DNA of 36,113 bases. Origin: an uncultured Prevotella sp. (GTDB lineage Bacteria > Bacteroidota > Bacteroidia > Bacteroidales > Bacteroidaceae). Shown in pieces: positions 17,006 to 27,908 of this stretch. The notes under the pieces were generated by a model. It was not told where the DNA came from. It worked only from the letters and a program-made list of their open reading frames with translations, and did not search any database. The stretch lies in contig CAMHDT010000005.1 in NCBI GenBank assembly GCA_946183985.1, forward strand, positions 1 to 36,113, in the 5' to 3' direction. The first letter of the stretch is position 1; each line of letters opens with the position of its first letter. The translations under genes were made by a program, and so were the position numbers.

Positions 17006-18865
17006 TTAGATTCCGAGTTTAGCATTGTACGCACGGAGCGTTTCGAGCTGGTTAGACTTAACATGAATGAAGTTCTCAATACCGGCAGCCTTGAGGTCTT
17101 CCGAGCAAGCGGGAGCACCAGCCACGACGAACATGGCGCGGCCGTTGAGATACTGGAAGGCGGGAATGGCATATTCGGCGTACTCATCGTCGCTTGAGCA
17201 GATGACCACGATGTCGGCCTTGGCCTCGAGGGCTGCATCAACACCTTCCTCCACGGTCTTGAAGCCGAGGTTGTCCATGACCTTGTAGCCAGCAGCGGCA
17301 AGGAAGTTGCACGAGAACTGTGCACGGGCCTGTCGCATGGCAAGGTTGCCGATGGTGAGCATAAAGGCGATAGGTTGCTTCTGAGCCTTCTCCGTAGAGA
17401 GGCGCAGGGTCTCGAACTCAGAGGCGAGACGCTCGGTGTTGAGAGTGGGCAGGTCGCCGGTTTCGTGTGTTGCTGTGGCACAGCAACATGCTGAACTGCA
17501 GGGCTGCTTTCCGTCGCTGGTCTCGGTGAAGTTGGGGAACTGGTTGGTGCCCAGAATGAACTCCTTGCGAGTAGCGGCAGCAGCGTGACGCTTGCTGTTG
17601 GAAGTGTTCACGGCATTGGTGATGTTGCCCTTCAGAGCCTCTGCCAGGAAACCACCGGCCTCCTCGATAGCGAGGAACAACTTCCAGCCTTCCTGTGCAA
17701 TGGCATCGGTGAGGTGCTCGATGGTGTATGAGCCGCCCGAAACATCGACCAACTTGTCGAAATGGGACTCCTCCTTCAGCAGCAACTGCTGGTTGCGGGC
17801 AATACGCTCAGCAAACTCCGTAGGCTGCTCATAGGGCTTGTCAAACGGAGTGACGATGATGGAGTCGACATTGGCAATGGCAGCCGACATCGTCTCTGTT
17901 TGTGAACGGAGCAGGTTGACATAAGAGTCGAACAGTGTCTGGTTGTACTCTGATGTGATAGCGCAGACATGCATCTGGCAAGCGCAATCGCACTTGGGCT
18001 CGTATTGCTTCACAATCTGGGCCCATAGCATACGGGCGGCACGGAACTTGGCAATCTCCATGAAATAGTTCTCGCTGACACCCATGTTGAACTTAATGCG
18101 CTTGGCTGCCTCGGTGGCGTCGACGCCAGCCTCGGTCAGGATGTTCATATACTCAGCGCCCCAGGCCAGGGCATAGCCCAGTTCCTGATAGATGTAGGCA
18201 CCTGCATTGTTCAGTGCTACGCTGTTTATGTTGATGCACTTGTAGCCGGGTAGTTCCTTCAGAGCCTCGATGAGCGACTTTGCTTCTGCGAGCACGGGCG
18301 TTACATCCTTTCCCTTCTTCAGAATCTTCTCGATGGGATCGAAATTAATGCTGCCCTTCAGTTCGGCAAGGGGATAGCCTTTTTCCTTGAAGTATGCCAC
18401 CAGAATCTCGGCCAGTTCCACGCAGTGGCGCTGACAGGTGTTGAAGTTCAACTCCACGTATTGCGGTAGGATGCCGTCGAGCAGTGTGGCGATGAGTTCT
18501 TTGCTAAGGTTCTTGCCGGGAATCTTGAACCCCAGTGAGTCGACGCCCTTGTTCAGGATGTCGAGTGCCTTCTTGTTGGCCTCGGCTGCGTCTTCCACCT
18601 TAATGTCTTGGCGGACAAACCACAGGTTGTTGTCTTTCTTGTTGCCACGGACAAACGGAAACTCGCCGGGCAGCGAGTCAACAGCCTTTAGGTTAGCCAG
18701 GTCTTCGCGGCGATAGAAGGGCTGTACGTTGAAACCTTCATTCGTTCTCCACACGAGCCTTTTCTGGAAGTCGGCCCCTTTCAGGTCCACCTCAATCTTG
18801 TCCAGCCACTCCTGTGTGGTGGGCGCAGTAAACTCGGTGAAGAGTTTTTCTTTGTTGTTTGACAT
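17006..18865 (-). CDS. mutA: Methylmalonyl-CoA mutase small (beta) subunit
   Basis: Mutase family sequence ([45 protein letters not shown]); directly upstream of mutB; start at MSNNKEKLF. Confidence 0.95.
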   Translation of the reverse strand: MSNNKEKLFTEFTAPTTQEWLDKIEVDLKGADFQKRLVWRTNEGFNVQPFYRREDLANLKAVDSLPGEFPFVRGNKKDNNLWFVRQDIKVEDAAEANKKALDILNKGVDSLGFKIPGKNLSKELIATLLDGILPQYVELNFNTCQRHCVELAEILVAYFKEKGYPLAELKGSINFDPIEKILKKGKDVTPVLAEAKSLIEALKELPGYKCININSVALNNAGAYIYQELGYALAWGAEYMNILTEAGVDATEAAKRIKFNMGVSENYFMEIAKFRAARMLWAQIVKQYEPKCDCACQMHVCAITSEYNQTLFDSYVNLLRSQTETMSAAIANVDSIIVTPFDKPYEQPTEFAERIARNQQLLLKEESHFDKLVDVSGGSYTIEHLTDAIAQEGWKLFLAIEEAGGFLAEALKGNITNAVNTSNSKRHAAAATRKEFILGTNQFPNFTETSDGKQPCSSACCCATATHETGDLPTLNTERLASEFETLRLSTEKAQKQPIAFMLTIGNLAMRQARAQFSCNFLAAAGYKVMDNLGFKTVEEGVDAALEAKADIVVICSSDDEYAEYAIPAFQYLNGRAMFVVAGAPACSEDLKAAGIENFIHVKSNQLETLRAYNAKLGI

Positions 18866-18910
18866 AGTTTTGAATTTTGTAGTATTATATAAGTTTTCTT
18901 GTTCCAAAGG

Positions 18911-18938
18911 GCAAAGGTACGAAATAATTATGAACCAA
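18911..18938 (-). promoter_or_regulatory. Bacteroidetes promoter for mutAB
   Basis: Minus strand TTTGGTTCATAATTATTTCGTACCTTTGC, containing -33 TTTG and -7 TACCTTTG. Confidence 0.7.
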
Positions 18939-19001
18939 AGGTTGCGAATACCGTTAAAAGATAATAATCGTGAGCAATTATGCGTTCGGGTCTACCGCTT
19001 T

Positions 19002-21911
19002 TTATGAAAAAGAATGGTTTTCATGCATCTCTTTCAACTCTTCTTTCAGGAAATGCGGTGTGTAGCCCACATGACTGTCGGCCACCTGCTCAGGCGTGCC
19101 TTCGCTGAGGATGGTGCCACCTCGTTGTCCGCCTTCCAGTCCCATGTCGATGATATGGTCGGCCAGTTTGATGACATCCAGGTTGTGCTCAATGATGATG
19201 ACGGTGTTACCTCTGTCTACCAGCATTTGCAGCACCTGCATCAGGATGCGAATGTCTTCGAAGTGCAGGCCCGTGGTGGGCTCGTCGAGAATGTACAGGG
19301 TCTTTCCCGTGTCACGTTTCGACAGTTCGGCAGCCAGTTTCACGCGCTGGCTCTCACCGCCAGAGAGGGTGGTGGAGGGCTGTCCCAGTTTGATATAGCC
19401 CAGTCCCACGTCCTGTATGGTCTTAATCTTCCGCAGGATGTCGGGGATGTTCTCGAAAAACTCCACTGCTTGGTTGATGGTCATGTCGAGCACATCGGCT
19501 ATCGACTTGCCTTTGTAGCGCACCTCTAATGTCTCTCTGTTGTATCGTTTTCCATGGCATTCCTCGCAAGGCACCTGTATGTCAGGCAGGAAATTCATCT
19601 CAATGGTCTTATAGCCGTTGCCGCCGCAGGTTTCGCATCTTCCGCCCTTTACGTTGAACGAGAACCGTCCGGGCTTGTAGCCGCGGATCTTTGCTTCGGG
19701 CAGGCCCACGAACAATGACCGTATGTCGGAAAAAACACCTGTATAGGTGGCTGGATTCGAGCGCGGCGTGCGTCCCAGTGGCGACTGGTCAACATTCACA
19801 ACCTTATCTATATATTGCATGCCGTCGATAGAGTCATAGGGCATGGGCTGTTTCATCGACCTGTAGAAGTGCTGGCTGAGGATGGGCTGCAGCGTCTCGT
19901 TGATGAGCGTAGATTTCCCGCTGCCGCTGACGCCAGTCACGACAATAAGTTTCCCCAAGGGGAAGGATACGTCGATGTTTTTCAGATTGTTGCCCTTCGC
20001 ACCATGTATGACGATAGCCTTACCATTGCCTTCGCGGCGTTTCTGTGGAATGTCTATTCTTTGTGTGCCGTTCAGATAGTCGGCTGTCATGGTGTGCTGC
20101 CTGAGCATTTCCTGCGGTGTGCCTTGGAACACTACTTCGCCTCCTTTGCGTCCAGCCTGCGGGCCAATGTCGACGATATAGTCGGCCGCCAGCATCATGT
20201 CTTTGTCGTGCTCCACCACAATGACCGTGTTTCCCAGGTCGCGCAACTCCTTGAGCGAGCGTATGAGTCGCTCGTTGTCGCGCTGGTGCAGACCAATCGA
20301 CGGCTCGTCGAGGATATACAGCACGTTGACCAGTTGCGAGCCTATCTGCGTAGCCAGCCTGATGCGCTGACTCTCACCGCCCGACAGCGATGCGGCAGGA
20401 CGGTTGAGTGCCAGATAGTCAAGTCCTACTTCCAGCAGGAAGTCAAGGCGGGTGCGTATCTCCTTGATGATCTCCGTTGCAATCAGCCGTTGCTGCTTGT
20501 CCAGATGTCCGTCCAGTTCGTCGATCCATTCGCGCAGAGCCGAGATGTCCATTGTTGCGAGTTCAGCAATGTTCTTGTCCCATATCTTGTACGACAGGGC
20601 CTCGCGGTTGAGTCGTTGTCCGTGGCATTCCGGACATTCGCAGACCGCCATGAACTGGTCGGCCCATTTCTGTGCGCTGGCGCTGTCGTCGCTTTCGATG
20701 GCGTCGCGCAGATATTTGACGATGCCGTCGAAGGCCACGAAATAGTCACTCGAAGTGTGGACGAGGTCCTTGTCAATGCGAACGTTGTCTACCGAACCAT
20801 AGAGAACCTCGCTCATGGCTTCGTCCGACAAGTCTCTGACAGGCGTCTTGATGTCGAAGCCGAACTTATTCAATACAGCGTCTATCTGCCAGAAAATCAG
20901 TTGGTTCTTGTATTTGCCTAAAGGAACGATGGCGCCGTCGTGGATGCTCAGATCTTTCTGTGGAATGATCTTGTCAATGTCAATCTCGTTAATGACGCCC
21001 AGACCCTTGCATCGCTGGCAGGCTCCCTGTGGCGAGTTGAACGAGAAGTTATTTGGTGCTGGGTCGCTGTAGGCAATGCCCGTGGTGGGACACATGAGGC
21101 GTTGTGAGAAATACTTGACCTCCCCCTTGCCCCCTCCCAAGGAGGGGGAATTGGTTACGTCAAGTATCATAATCAGACCTTCGCCCTGCTTCATGGCCAG
21201 TTGCACAGATTTCTTCAGCCGTTCCTCAGGCATTTGAGTCACCCCTCCTTTGGAGGGGGCTAGGGGGAGGCTTAACTTGTCTATCACCACCTCAATGTCG
21301 TGGTTCTTATAGCGGTCTACCTTCATGCCGCGCTCAATCTCCACCAGTTCGCCGTCAACGCGCATGGTGAGATAGCCCTTGCGCCGCATGGCTTCGAACA
21401 ACTCGCGGTAGTGGCCCTTCCTGCTTCGCACTAGTGGTGCCAGAATATAGATGCGTCTGCCGGGATAGTCGTGCTGAATCATCTCCAGCACCTTCTCCTC
21501 AGTATATTTCACCATCGGCTCGCCCGTAGCATAACTATAGGCCTTGCCTGCACGGGCATAGAGCAGGCGCAGGTAGTCGTAAATCTCGGTGGTGGTGCCC
21601 ACCGTTGAGCGCGGATTCTTGTTGGTGGTCTTCTGTTCGATGCTGATGACGGGCGACAGGCCGCTGATCTTGTCTACATCAGGCCGTTCCATGCCGCCCA
21701 GGAAGTTGCGGGCATAGGCCGAGAATGTCTCTATATAGCGTCGCTGTCCTTCGGCAAAGATGGTGTCGAAGGCCAGCGATGACTTTCCCGAGCCGCTGAG
21801 CCCGGTAATCACGGTGAGCGACTGGCGAGGAATCTCTACATCAATGTTCTTCAGGTTGTGAACACGCGCCCCGTAAACGCATATTTTCTTCTCGCTGTTA
21901 TTAGTTGCCAC
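19002..21911 (-). CDS. uvrA: Excinuclease ABC subunit A (UvrA) with two repeat-derived insertions
   Basis: [84 protein letters not shown]. Confidence 0.98.
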   Translation of the reverse strand: MATNNSEKKICVYGARVHNLKNIDVEIPRQSLTVITGLSGSGKSSLAFDTIFAEGQRRYIETFSAYARNFLGGMERPDVDKISGLSPVISIEQKTTNKNPRSTVGTTTEIYDYLRLLYARAGKAYSYATGEPMVKYTEEKVLEMIQHDYPGRRIYILAPLVRSRKGHYRELFEAMRRKGYLTMRVDGELVEIERGMKVDRYKNHDIEVVIDKLSLPLAPSKGGVTQMPEERLKKSVQLAMKQGEGLIMILDVTNSPSLGGGKGEVKYFSQRLMCPTTGIAYSDPAPNNFSFNSPQGACQRCKGLGVINEIDIDKIIPQKDLSIHDGAIVPLGKYKNQLIFWQIDAVLNKFGFDIKTPVRDLSDEAMSEVLYGSVDNVRIDKDLVHTSSDYFVAFDGIVKYLRDAIESDDSASAQKWADQFMAVCECPECHGQRLNREALSYKIWDKNIAELATMDISALREWIDELDGHLDKQQRLIATEIIKEIRTRLDFLLEVGLDYLALNRPAASLSGGESQRIRLATQIGSQLVNVLYILDEPSIGLHQRDNERLIRSLKELRDLGNTVIVVEHDKDMMLAADYIVDIGPQAGRKGGEVVFQGTPQEMLRQHTMTADYLNGTQRIDIPQKRREGNGKAIVIHGAKGNNLKNIDVSFPLGKLIVVTGVSGSGKSTLINETLQPILSQHFYRSMKQPMPYDSIDGMQYIDKVVNVDQSPLGRTPRSNPATYTGVFSDIRSLFVGLPEAKIRGYKPGRFSFNVKGGRCETCGGNGYKTIEMNFLPDIQVPCEECHGKRYNRETLEVRYKGKSIADVLDMTINQAVEFFENIPDILRKIKTIQDVGLGYIKLGQPSTTLSGGESQRVKLAAELSKRDTGKTLYILDEPTTGLHFEDIRILMQVLQMLVDRGNTVIIIEHNLDVIKLADHIIDMGLEGGQRGGTILSEGTPEQVADSHVGYTPHFLKEELKEMHENHSFS
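21119..21148. repeat. C/G-rich palindromic element copy A inside uvrA
   Basis: CCTCCCCCTTGCCCCCTCCCAAGGAGGGGG; inverted relative to copy B at 21241-21270. Confidence 0.85.
21241..21270. repeat. C/G-rich palindromic element copy B inside uvrA, inverted relative to A
   Basis: ACCCCTCCTTTGGAGGGGGCTAGGGGGAGG; reverse complement CCTCCCCCTAGCCCCCTCCAAAGGAGGGGT. Confidence 0.85.
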
Positions 21912-22599
21912 TGGTGGTTCCTCCGCTTGTATAGTTTCTTAGAAGGTTCACATCCTTTCTTATGTTATACTCTTTCCCGTCGGCTCCCTTCGCCTTCACC
22001 AGCACGAAGTATACGCCGTCCTTCACATCATGGCCCTTATAGGTGCCGTCCCATCCACTAGCAGGGTCGTTCCACTCATAGAGTTTCTGCCCCCAGCGGT
22101 TGATGATGATGGCATGGAACTTCACGATGCTCCTGTAGCCCTCCTTGGCCTGATATTTATCGTTGATGCCATCGCCGTTGGGCGAGAAAGCGTTAGGAAA
22201 CTCCAGATAACTGTCGGGGATGGTCACCGTCAGTGTCACCGAGTCCAGTTCAGCACCATCCTGCTCCAGTCTGGTTTTCAGCACGATGTCGTAGGTGCCC
22301 GACCGCTCGAACGTATATTCCGTCTCCTCCTCGTAGCGCACGAAAAGGTTGATGGTGCCTTTCTTGTAGTCTTGTTTTCTGAAGTGCCATTCATACGACG
22401 GCGAGTAGCCTTCCATGTTTTCTGGGTTGGCCTTGAAGGTCACCTGCAGGGGTGCCTTCCCGTCCTTAATGTCCACGGAATCGCGCATCACTCCCTCCGC
22501 ATCAAGGAAATAGGCTTTTGGATGTACCGACTGCCCATATATCGTGAGTGGCAGCATGGTGACTGCCATCAGCGCCAATAATATCAGTTTCTTTTTCAT
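21901..22599 (-). CDS. Secreted protein with PKD-like and gliding motility-associated C-terminal (CHU_C / T9SS type B sorting) domain
   Basis: Signal peptide; YLEFPNAFSPNGDGINDKYQ...IINRWGQKLYEWNDPASGWDGTYKGHDVKDGVYFVLV; overlaps uvrA start by 11 bp. Confidence 0.9.
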   Translation of the reverse strand: MKKKLILLALMAVTMLPLTIYGQSVHPKAYFLDAEGVMRDSVDIKDGKAPLQVTFKANPENMEGYSPSYEWHFRKQDYKKGTINLFVRYEEETEYTFERSGTYDIVLKTRLEQDGAELDSVTLTVTIPDSYLEFPNAFSPNGDGINDKYQAKEGYRSIVKFHAIIINRWGQKLYEWNDPASGWDGTYKGHDVKDGVYFVLVKAKGADGKEYNIRKDVNLLRNYTSGGTTSGN

Positions 22600-22794
22600 C
22601 TTATCTGTATTTAGAGTGCAAAGATATGAAATGTTTTCTATCCTGCCAAACAAATCTGCCGTTTTTATCGGTGCCCTGTACTGAGATGACTTACCAAAAT
22701 AAGTATTTTCAGGAATAAAATAGTGGTCGTTTTTAAAAAAAACAGCGTGTAGCGCGTGCTATTCACAATTTTTTCGTACTTTTGTAGGCGAAAA

Positions 22795-24165
22795 ATGAAA
22801 AACGGTGTTATGAAACGATTATCCAGATATGTTTGGCTGCTGGCCTTTCTCTTTGTTGCCATGGGCGTTGCTGCCCAGCAACTCACGGTGAGCCACAAGG
22901 TGAAGAAGAAGGAAACTATCTATGGCATAGCCCGTGACTATGGCATCACGATAGAGCAACTCATGCAGGCGAATCCGGGAATGGAGAGTCCTGACTATCA
23001 GTTGAAGAAAGGGACGATTATACAGATTCCTGTCATTGCATCGGGGCCGCAGGCCGATGCGGGCAGCGTGGCTCCTGTCACGTCCTCAGGCACTGCCGAT
23101 GATGTGCGCAGCAGGAGCATCCGTTTGGGTGTGATGCTGCCGCTGCACCAGAGCAATAACGACGGCAAGCGCATGGTGGAATACTATCGTGGCGTGCTGA
23201 TGGCATGCGACAGCGTGAAGAAGGAGGGCATCTCTGTGGATGTGTATGCCTGGAATCTCCCTGAGAACGGCAATGTGAAGGCACTGCTCGACCTGCCAGA
23301 GGCCAGGAACTGCGATATGGTGATAGGACCGTTCTATTCTAAGTATATGTCGGTGATGTCGGCGTTTGCCGATGATCATGATGTGCTGCTGGTGGTGCCG
23401 TTCTCCATCCATGCGCCGGAGGTGTATTCCAACAGAAACATCTTCCAGATATACCAGACCCCCAACGACCTGACAGAGAGTACAGCACGCCGCTGTGCGG
23501 AGTGGTTCAAAGACAGTCATATGATTGTTGTGGACTGTGCCGACTCCACGAGCACCAAGGGGGCTTTTACCGCCATGCTCCGTCGCCAGTTGGAGGTGGC
23601 CGACCGCCGCTATAGCCTGACAAGCCTCAAGTCGTCGGATGCTAATTTTGCCGCTGCCTTTGTGAAAGACCAGCCTAACGTGGTGGTGCTGAATTCGGCT
23701 CGCTCACGCGACCTGCTGGCTGCCTTCGGCCGTCTCAGTGCCATCAAGGCCAGTCAGCCGGAGGTGCAGATTTCTATGTTCGGCTATACCGAGTGGCTGG
23801 CCTATGCACAGCAGCAGGCTGGCAATTTCCATAAGTACGGGGTCTATGTGCCATCGCCGTTCTATACAAACCTGTTGTCGCCTCAGACAGAGGCTTTCCA
23901 GCGCAGATACAGGGCCTGCTTCCGTCAGGAGATGCTGCCGAGCCTGCCCCGTTTTGCCTTGTCGGGCTTTGACCATGCCCTGTTCTTCCTTCGTGGCCTG
24001 CATAAGTATGGCAAGGCTTTCGACGGTGCCGGGGGCCGTTTTGGCTATCAGCCCATCCAGACACCGTTGAAGTTCGAGCGTGTGGGCAACGGCGGTTTGC
24101 AGAACCGGTCGTACATGTTCATTCATTATAAGCCCGATCATACTATAGAAACAATTAACTATTGA
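22795..24165 (+). CDS. LysM-domain protein with periplasmic-binding-protein-like domain
   Basis: Signal peptide; LysM VSHKVKKKETIYGIARDYGITIEQLMQANPGM; PBP-like IRLGVMLPLHQSNNDGKRMVEYYRGVLMACDSVKKEG; -7 TACTTTTG just upstream. Confidence 0.85.
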   Translation: MKNGVMKRLSRYVWLLAFLFVAMGVAAQQLTVSHKVKKKETIYGIARDYGITIEQLMQANPGMESPDYQLKKGTIIQIPVIASGPQADAGSVAPVTSSGTADDVRSRSIRLGVMLPLHQSNNDGKRMVEYYRGVLMACDSVKKEGISVDVYAWNLPENGNVKALLDLPEARNCDMVIGPFYSKYMSVMSAFADDHDVLLVVPFSIHAPEVYSNRNIFQIYQTPNDLTESTARRCAEWFKDSHMIVVDCADSTSTKGAFTAMLRRQLEVADRRYSLTSLKSSDANFAAAFVKDQPNVVVLNSARSRDLLAAFGRLSAIKASQPEVQISMFGYTEWLAYAQQQAGNFHKYGVYVPSPFYTNLLSPQTEAFQRRYRACFRQEMLPSLPRFALSGFDHALFFLRGLHKYGKAFDGAGGRFGYQPIQTPLKFERVGNGGLQNRSYMFIHYKPDHTIETINY

Positions 24166-24179
24166 ATGTTGAAATTCGA

Positions 24180-24920
24180 ATGTTGAGGCTGTTAGCAATA
24201 CTTATCACTTATCACTTATCGCTTATCGCTGTTTCGGCTCAGGTGGGCGATCACCGCAGCGATTTTGCCGTGGGCCTGAGCGGTGGCTATATGCTGAGCA
24301 GCGTGGGCTTCACGCCCCGTGTGCCACAGAACCAGCATACGGGCATGACGGGTGGCATCAGCATGCGCTACACTTCGGAAAAATACTTCAATAGCATCTG
24401 TGCCATCGTTGCTGAATTGAACTATGCACAGATTGGATGGAAGGAGAAAATAACCACGATGGAGGACGAACCGCTCATCAACTCGGTGACGGGACTGGCA
24501 GAAGCCTATCAGCGCGACTTGAACTATCTGCAGGTGCCTGTGATGGCACGCATGGGGTGGGGGCGTGAGCGCAAGGGTGTGCAGTTCTTTGTGCAGGCAG
24601 GCCCGCAGATAGGCGTGATGCTCAGTGAGAATACCGTGAAGAATTATGATGTGAGCGAGCGCGTGCAAGGGGCTCAGGCACAGGACAGCATGAGCGTTGA
24701 GCATAAGTTCGACTATGGTATTGCGGGCGGACTTGGTCTGGAATTCTCGCATCCCAAGGTAGGGCATTTCATTCTCGAGGGCCGCTACTATTACGGTCTG
24801 GGCGACATCTATGGCAACTCGAAGCGCGACTTCTTTGCCCGCTCCAACTTCCAGAACGTGACGGTGAAACTGACTTACCTCTTTGATATACAAAAGACTA
24901 AAAACTATAAAATAAAATAA
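24180..24920 (+). CDS. PorT-family / outer membrane beta-barrel protein
   Basis: Signal peptide MLRLLAILITYHLSLIAVSAQ; PorT-like barrel (GLSGGYMLSSV, YLQVPVMARMGWG, FFVQAGPQIGVMLS); ends in aromatic strand VTVKLTYLFDI. Confidence 0.8.
   Translation: MLRLLAILITYHLSLIAVSAQVGDHRSDFAVGLSGGYMLSSVGFTPRVPQNQHTGMTGGISMRYTSEKYFNSICAIVAELNYAQIGWKEKITTMEDEPLINSVTGLAEAYQRDLNYLQVPVMARMGWGRERKGVQFFVQAGPQIGVMLSENTVKNYDVSERVQGAQAQDSMSVEHKFDYGIAGGLGLEFSHPKVGHFILEGRYYYGLGDIYGNSKRDFFARSNFQNVTVKLTYLFDIQKTKNYKIK
24201..24228 (+). repeat. 7-bp tandem repeat (CTTATCR)4 within signal-peptide coding sequence
   Basis: CTTATCA CTTATCA CTTATCG CTTATCG read directly. Confidence 0.9.
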
Positions 24921-24923
24921 GTT

Positions 24924-26798
24924 ATGTTTGAGAATCAACCGAAAGGATTATTCACGTTGGCATTGGCTAACACTGGCGAGCGTTTTGGTTATTATACCAT
25001 GCTGGCCATCTTCACGCTGTTCCTGCAGGCAAAGTTTGGCTATACTGCATCAGAGACCAGCACAATCTTTGCCAGTTTTCTGGCGTGTGTTTATTTTATG
25101 CCCGTTGTTGGTGGTATATTAGCCGACCGCTTTGGCTATGGCAAGATGGTTACTCTGGGCATATGCGTGATGTTTGTGGGCTATGTGCTGCTTTCTATTC
25201 CCTTCGAGGGTGCAGCACCCATGTTTGTTGCCTTATTGGCAATCTCTCTGGGTACAGGTCTTTTTAAGGGTAACCTGCAGGTCATGGTAGGCAATCTTTA
25301 TGATAATCCCAAATATGCAAATCGCCGCGATGTAGCATTCAGCCTATTCTATATGGCCATTAACATCGGTGCACTGTTTGCTCCTACAGCCGCCAACAAG
25401 GTTGCAGGCTATTTTCTTGGAAAGTCGGGGCTAACCTATGACCCTGATATTCCAAGTTTAGCAAATGCGTTGGTGCGTGACTATGATCATGTGACTGTAA
25501 AACAGGTGACGAGCCTTACGAATCTGGCAGAGAAACAGGGCGTGGATAGTGCCAGTTTACAGCCTCTTCAGGAATTCTGCGACAAATATATGTCTGTGCC
25601 AGAACTAGCTAATGCCCCTATATCCAAATTGGGCGCGCATCTGGGTGATGTTGATATAGCTGCAATGCTTCAGCCTCTTAATGAGTTTTCTTCTAATTAT
25701 TTGACTAATCTTTCTGGTGCATATCATTGGGGATTTTCCGTCGCTTGTGTTTCGCTTGTCGTTTCTATGCTCATCTATGTGCTTGGCCGTAGCACTTTCA
25801 AAGGTACGGAGGCTTCGCAAAAGTCGGCAAAGGCCGATGCTAATGTCGCCCCTGTCGAGGAATTGTCGAAAAGTGAAACTAACCAGCGTATTGTTGCATT
25901 GGTATTGGTGTTCTTGGTTGTGTTGTTCTTCTGGATGTCATTCCATCAGAACGGACTTACGCTTACATTCTTTGCCCGTGACTATACTGCTAAGACCATA
26001 TCAGGTATTGGTACAATAGCCTTTAATGTGCTTAATCTGGCCATGATTATCATAGCATTCTATTCGTTGTTCAATATATTCCAAGCGAAGACAACAAAGG
26101 CAAAGGTTATTTCTTGTGTCCTTATCGCTCTCTGTGCAGCAGGTATTTACAGCCTTTATGTAGGTTCTGGCTCTGGACAGGAGATGAAGGTAGGCCCCGA
26201 ACTCTATCAGCAGTTCAATCCCTTCTTTGTGGTGCTGCTCACACCAGTATCGTTGGCTGTATTTGGATGGCTAGCCAAACATGGTAAGGAACCGTCGGCT
26301 CCGAGAAAGATAGGACTGGGTATGATTATTGCAGCCGTAGGATTCTTGGTGATGGCTTTAGGATCATTTGGCTTGCCCAAACCCGAAGTGTCGACTGATT
26401 TAGCCACGGATGGCTGGGCTGCTGCAGAATGGACAACATTCTTTAATCAGTATGTTCCAATGGCAACAAGTGGTGGCACTACTGCTGTTGTTGATTCGTT
26501 CTCACGTGTTTCTCCGGCATGGCTTATCTCGACGTATCTTATCCTTACATTTGCTGAATTGCTGCTTTCGCCCATGGGTATCTCGTTTGTATCGAAGGTG
26601 GCACCTCCGAAGTACAAAGGTTTGATGATGGGCGGATGGTTTGCTGCTACTGCTGTAGGTAACTATATGGTTTCCATTATAGGCTATCTGTGGGGAACTG
26701 TTGAGTTGTGGATGCTCTGGTGCATTCTCATAGCACTTTGCCTGTTGGCTGCACTCTTCATCTTCGCTATTATGAAGCGATTGGAAAAGGTTTGCTAA
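24924..26798 (+). CDS. POT-family proton-dependent peptide MFS transporter
   Basis: PKGLFTLALANTGERFGYYTMLAIFTLFLQAKFG; GGILADRFGYGKMV; LGTGLFKGNLQVMVGNLY; many TMs; FAELLLSPMGISFVSKVAPPKYKGLMMGGWF. Confidence 0.95.
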   Translation: MFENQPKGLFTLALANTGERFGYYTMLAIFTLFLQAKFGYTASETSTIFASFLACVYFMPVVGGILADRFGYGKMVTLGICVMFVGYVLLSIPFEGAAPMFVALLAISLGTGLFKGNLQVMVGNLYDNPKYANRRDVAFSLFYMAINIGALFAPTAANKVAGYFLGKSGLTYDPDIPSLANALVRDYDHVTVKQVTSLTNLAEKQGVDSASLQPLQEFCDKYMSVPELANAPISKLGAHLGDVDIAAMLQPLNEFSSNYLTNLSGAYHWGFSVACVSLVVSMLIYVLGRSTFKGTEASQKSAKADANVAPVEELSKSETNQRIVALVLVFLVVLFFWMSFHQNGLTLTFFARDYTAKTISGIGTIAFNVLNLAMIIIAFYSLFNIFQAKTTKAKVISCVLIALCAAGIYSLYVGSGSGQEMKVGPELYQQFNPFFVVLLTPVSLAVFGWLAKHGKEPSAPRKIGLGMIIAAVGFLVMALGSFGLPKPEVSTDLATDGWAAAEWTTFFNQYVPMATSGGTTAVVDSFSRVSPAWLISTYLILTFAELLLSPMGISFVSKVAPPKYKGLMMGGWFAATAVGNYMVSIIGYLWGTVELWMLWCILIALCLLAALFIFAIMKRLEKVC

Positions 26799-26819
26799 CC
26801 CAATTTGAAATATAAATAT

Positions 26820-27815
26820 ATGATGAACGACAAGACGATGCATTGCGCTCGATGGCATGTCTTGCCGTTCATCATTTTGTTATGTGCCGTCTGCCATGTG
26901 TCGTTCAGTCCTGCTGGGGCGCAGACGCTCACCTTTGTCGAACTCAACTGCGAGAATCTCTTTGATACTCGCCACGACTCGCTGAAACAGGATACCGAGT
27001 TTGCGCCTGATGGTGTCCGGCGGTGGACGACATCGAACTACTGGCGCAAACTGAAGCATATAGGGCAGGAGATTCTATCTTGCTCAGCACAACTGCCCGA
27101 CATCGTTGCACTCGTTGAGGTGGAAAACGACTCGGTGTTGCATGCGCTGCTACGCCGTTCGGTGCTCCGACAGGCGGGCTACCAATATCTGATGACGGAA
27201 TCGCCCGATGTGCGTGGCCTTGATGTGGCCCTTGTCTATCAGCCATATGCCTTCCGCCCCATTTGCTATGAGGCCATTGGCGTTGCTCCCTTGCCGGGGA
27301 TGCGCCCCACCCGCGATGTGCTTTACGTGAAGGGACGCTGTCTTTCCGGCGACACCCTTCATATGTTTGTAGTCCATGCGCCCAGTCGCTATGGTGGCGA
27401 GCGGGCCACACGACCCAATCGGATGCAGGTGATGCATACGCTGCTGGCTTACATGCAGACCCTGCCTCAGAATGCCAAGGTCATTGTGGCGGGTGATTTC
27501 AACGACTATGCTGACAGCCCGTCAGTCAGGTTGCTCTGTCGTAATGGACTGCAGAATGTGACAAAGACCGCCGTGGGCACCCACGGTGCCAAGGGCACTT
27601 ACCGCTATCAGGGCAAGTGGCAGTCTATTGACCATGTGCTGGTGTCGCCAGGACTGGCGTCACAAGTAGACTCTGTTTATATCAATGATGCCCCATTCCT
27701 GCTTGAAGACGATCCTCGCTATGGCGGTAAGCGCCCTCGTCGCACATTTCAGGGCTATAGGTATCAGCGCGGCTTCAGCGACCACCTTCCCCTCGTGGTG
27801 CGTTTCCGGTGGTGA
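26820..27815 (+). CDS. Endonuclease/exonuclease/phosphatase family protein
   Basis: FVELNCENLFDTRHDS; PDIVALVEVENDSVL; IVAGDFNDYADSPS; GFSDHLPLVVRFRW. Confidence 0.93.
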   Translation: MMNDKTMHCARWHVLPFIILLCAVCHVSFSPAGAQTLTFVELNCENLFDTRHDSLKQDTEFAPDGVRRWTTSNYWRKLKHIGQEILSCSAQLPDIVALVEVENDSVLHALLRRSVLRQAGYQYLMTESPDVRGLDVALVYQPYAFRPICYEAIGVAPLPGMRPTRDVLYVKGRCLSGDTLHMFVVHAPSRYGGERATRPNRMQVMHTLLAYMQTLPQNAKVIVAGDFNDYADSPSVRLLCRNGLQNVTKTAVGTHGAKGTYRYQGKWQSIDHVLVSPGLASQVDSVYINDAPFLLEDDPRYGGKRPRRTFQGYRYQRGFSDHLPLVVRFRW

Positions 27816-27908
27816 ACTTAAATTACTAAAAAAACTGTTGCTATTGGGCGGCGTTTGATTTTTTATTCGTATATTTGCGGACAAAAATAATATTAATACT
27901 TATTTATT

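Noticed and set aside
18866-18940. Cobalamin riboswitch upstream of mutA
   Set aside because: The region between promoter and start is only about 45 nt, too short for the aptamer.
19815-20921. 368-aa plus-strand ORF opposite uvrA
   Set aside because: Antisense to unambiguous UvrA; no motif support.
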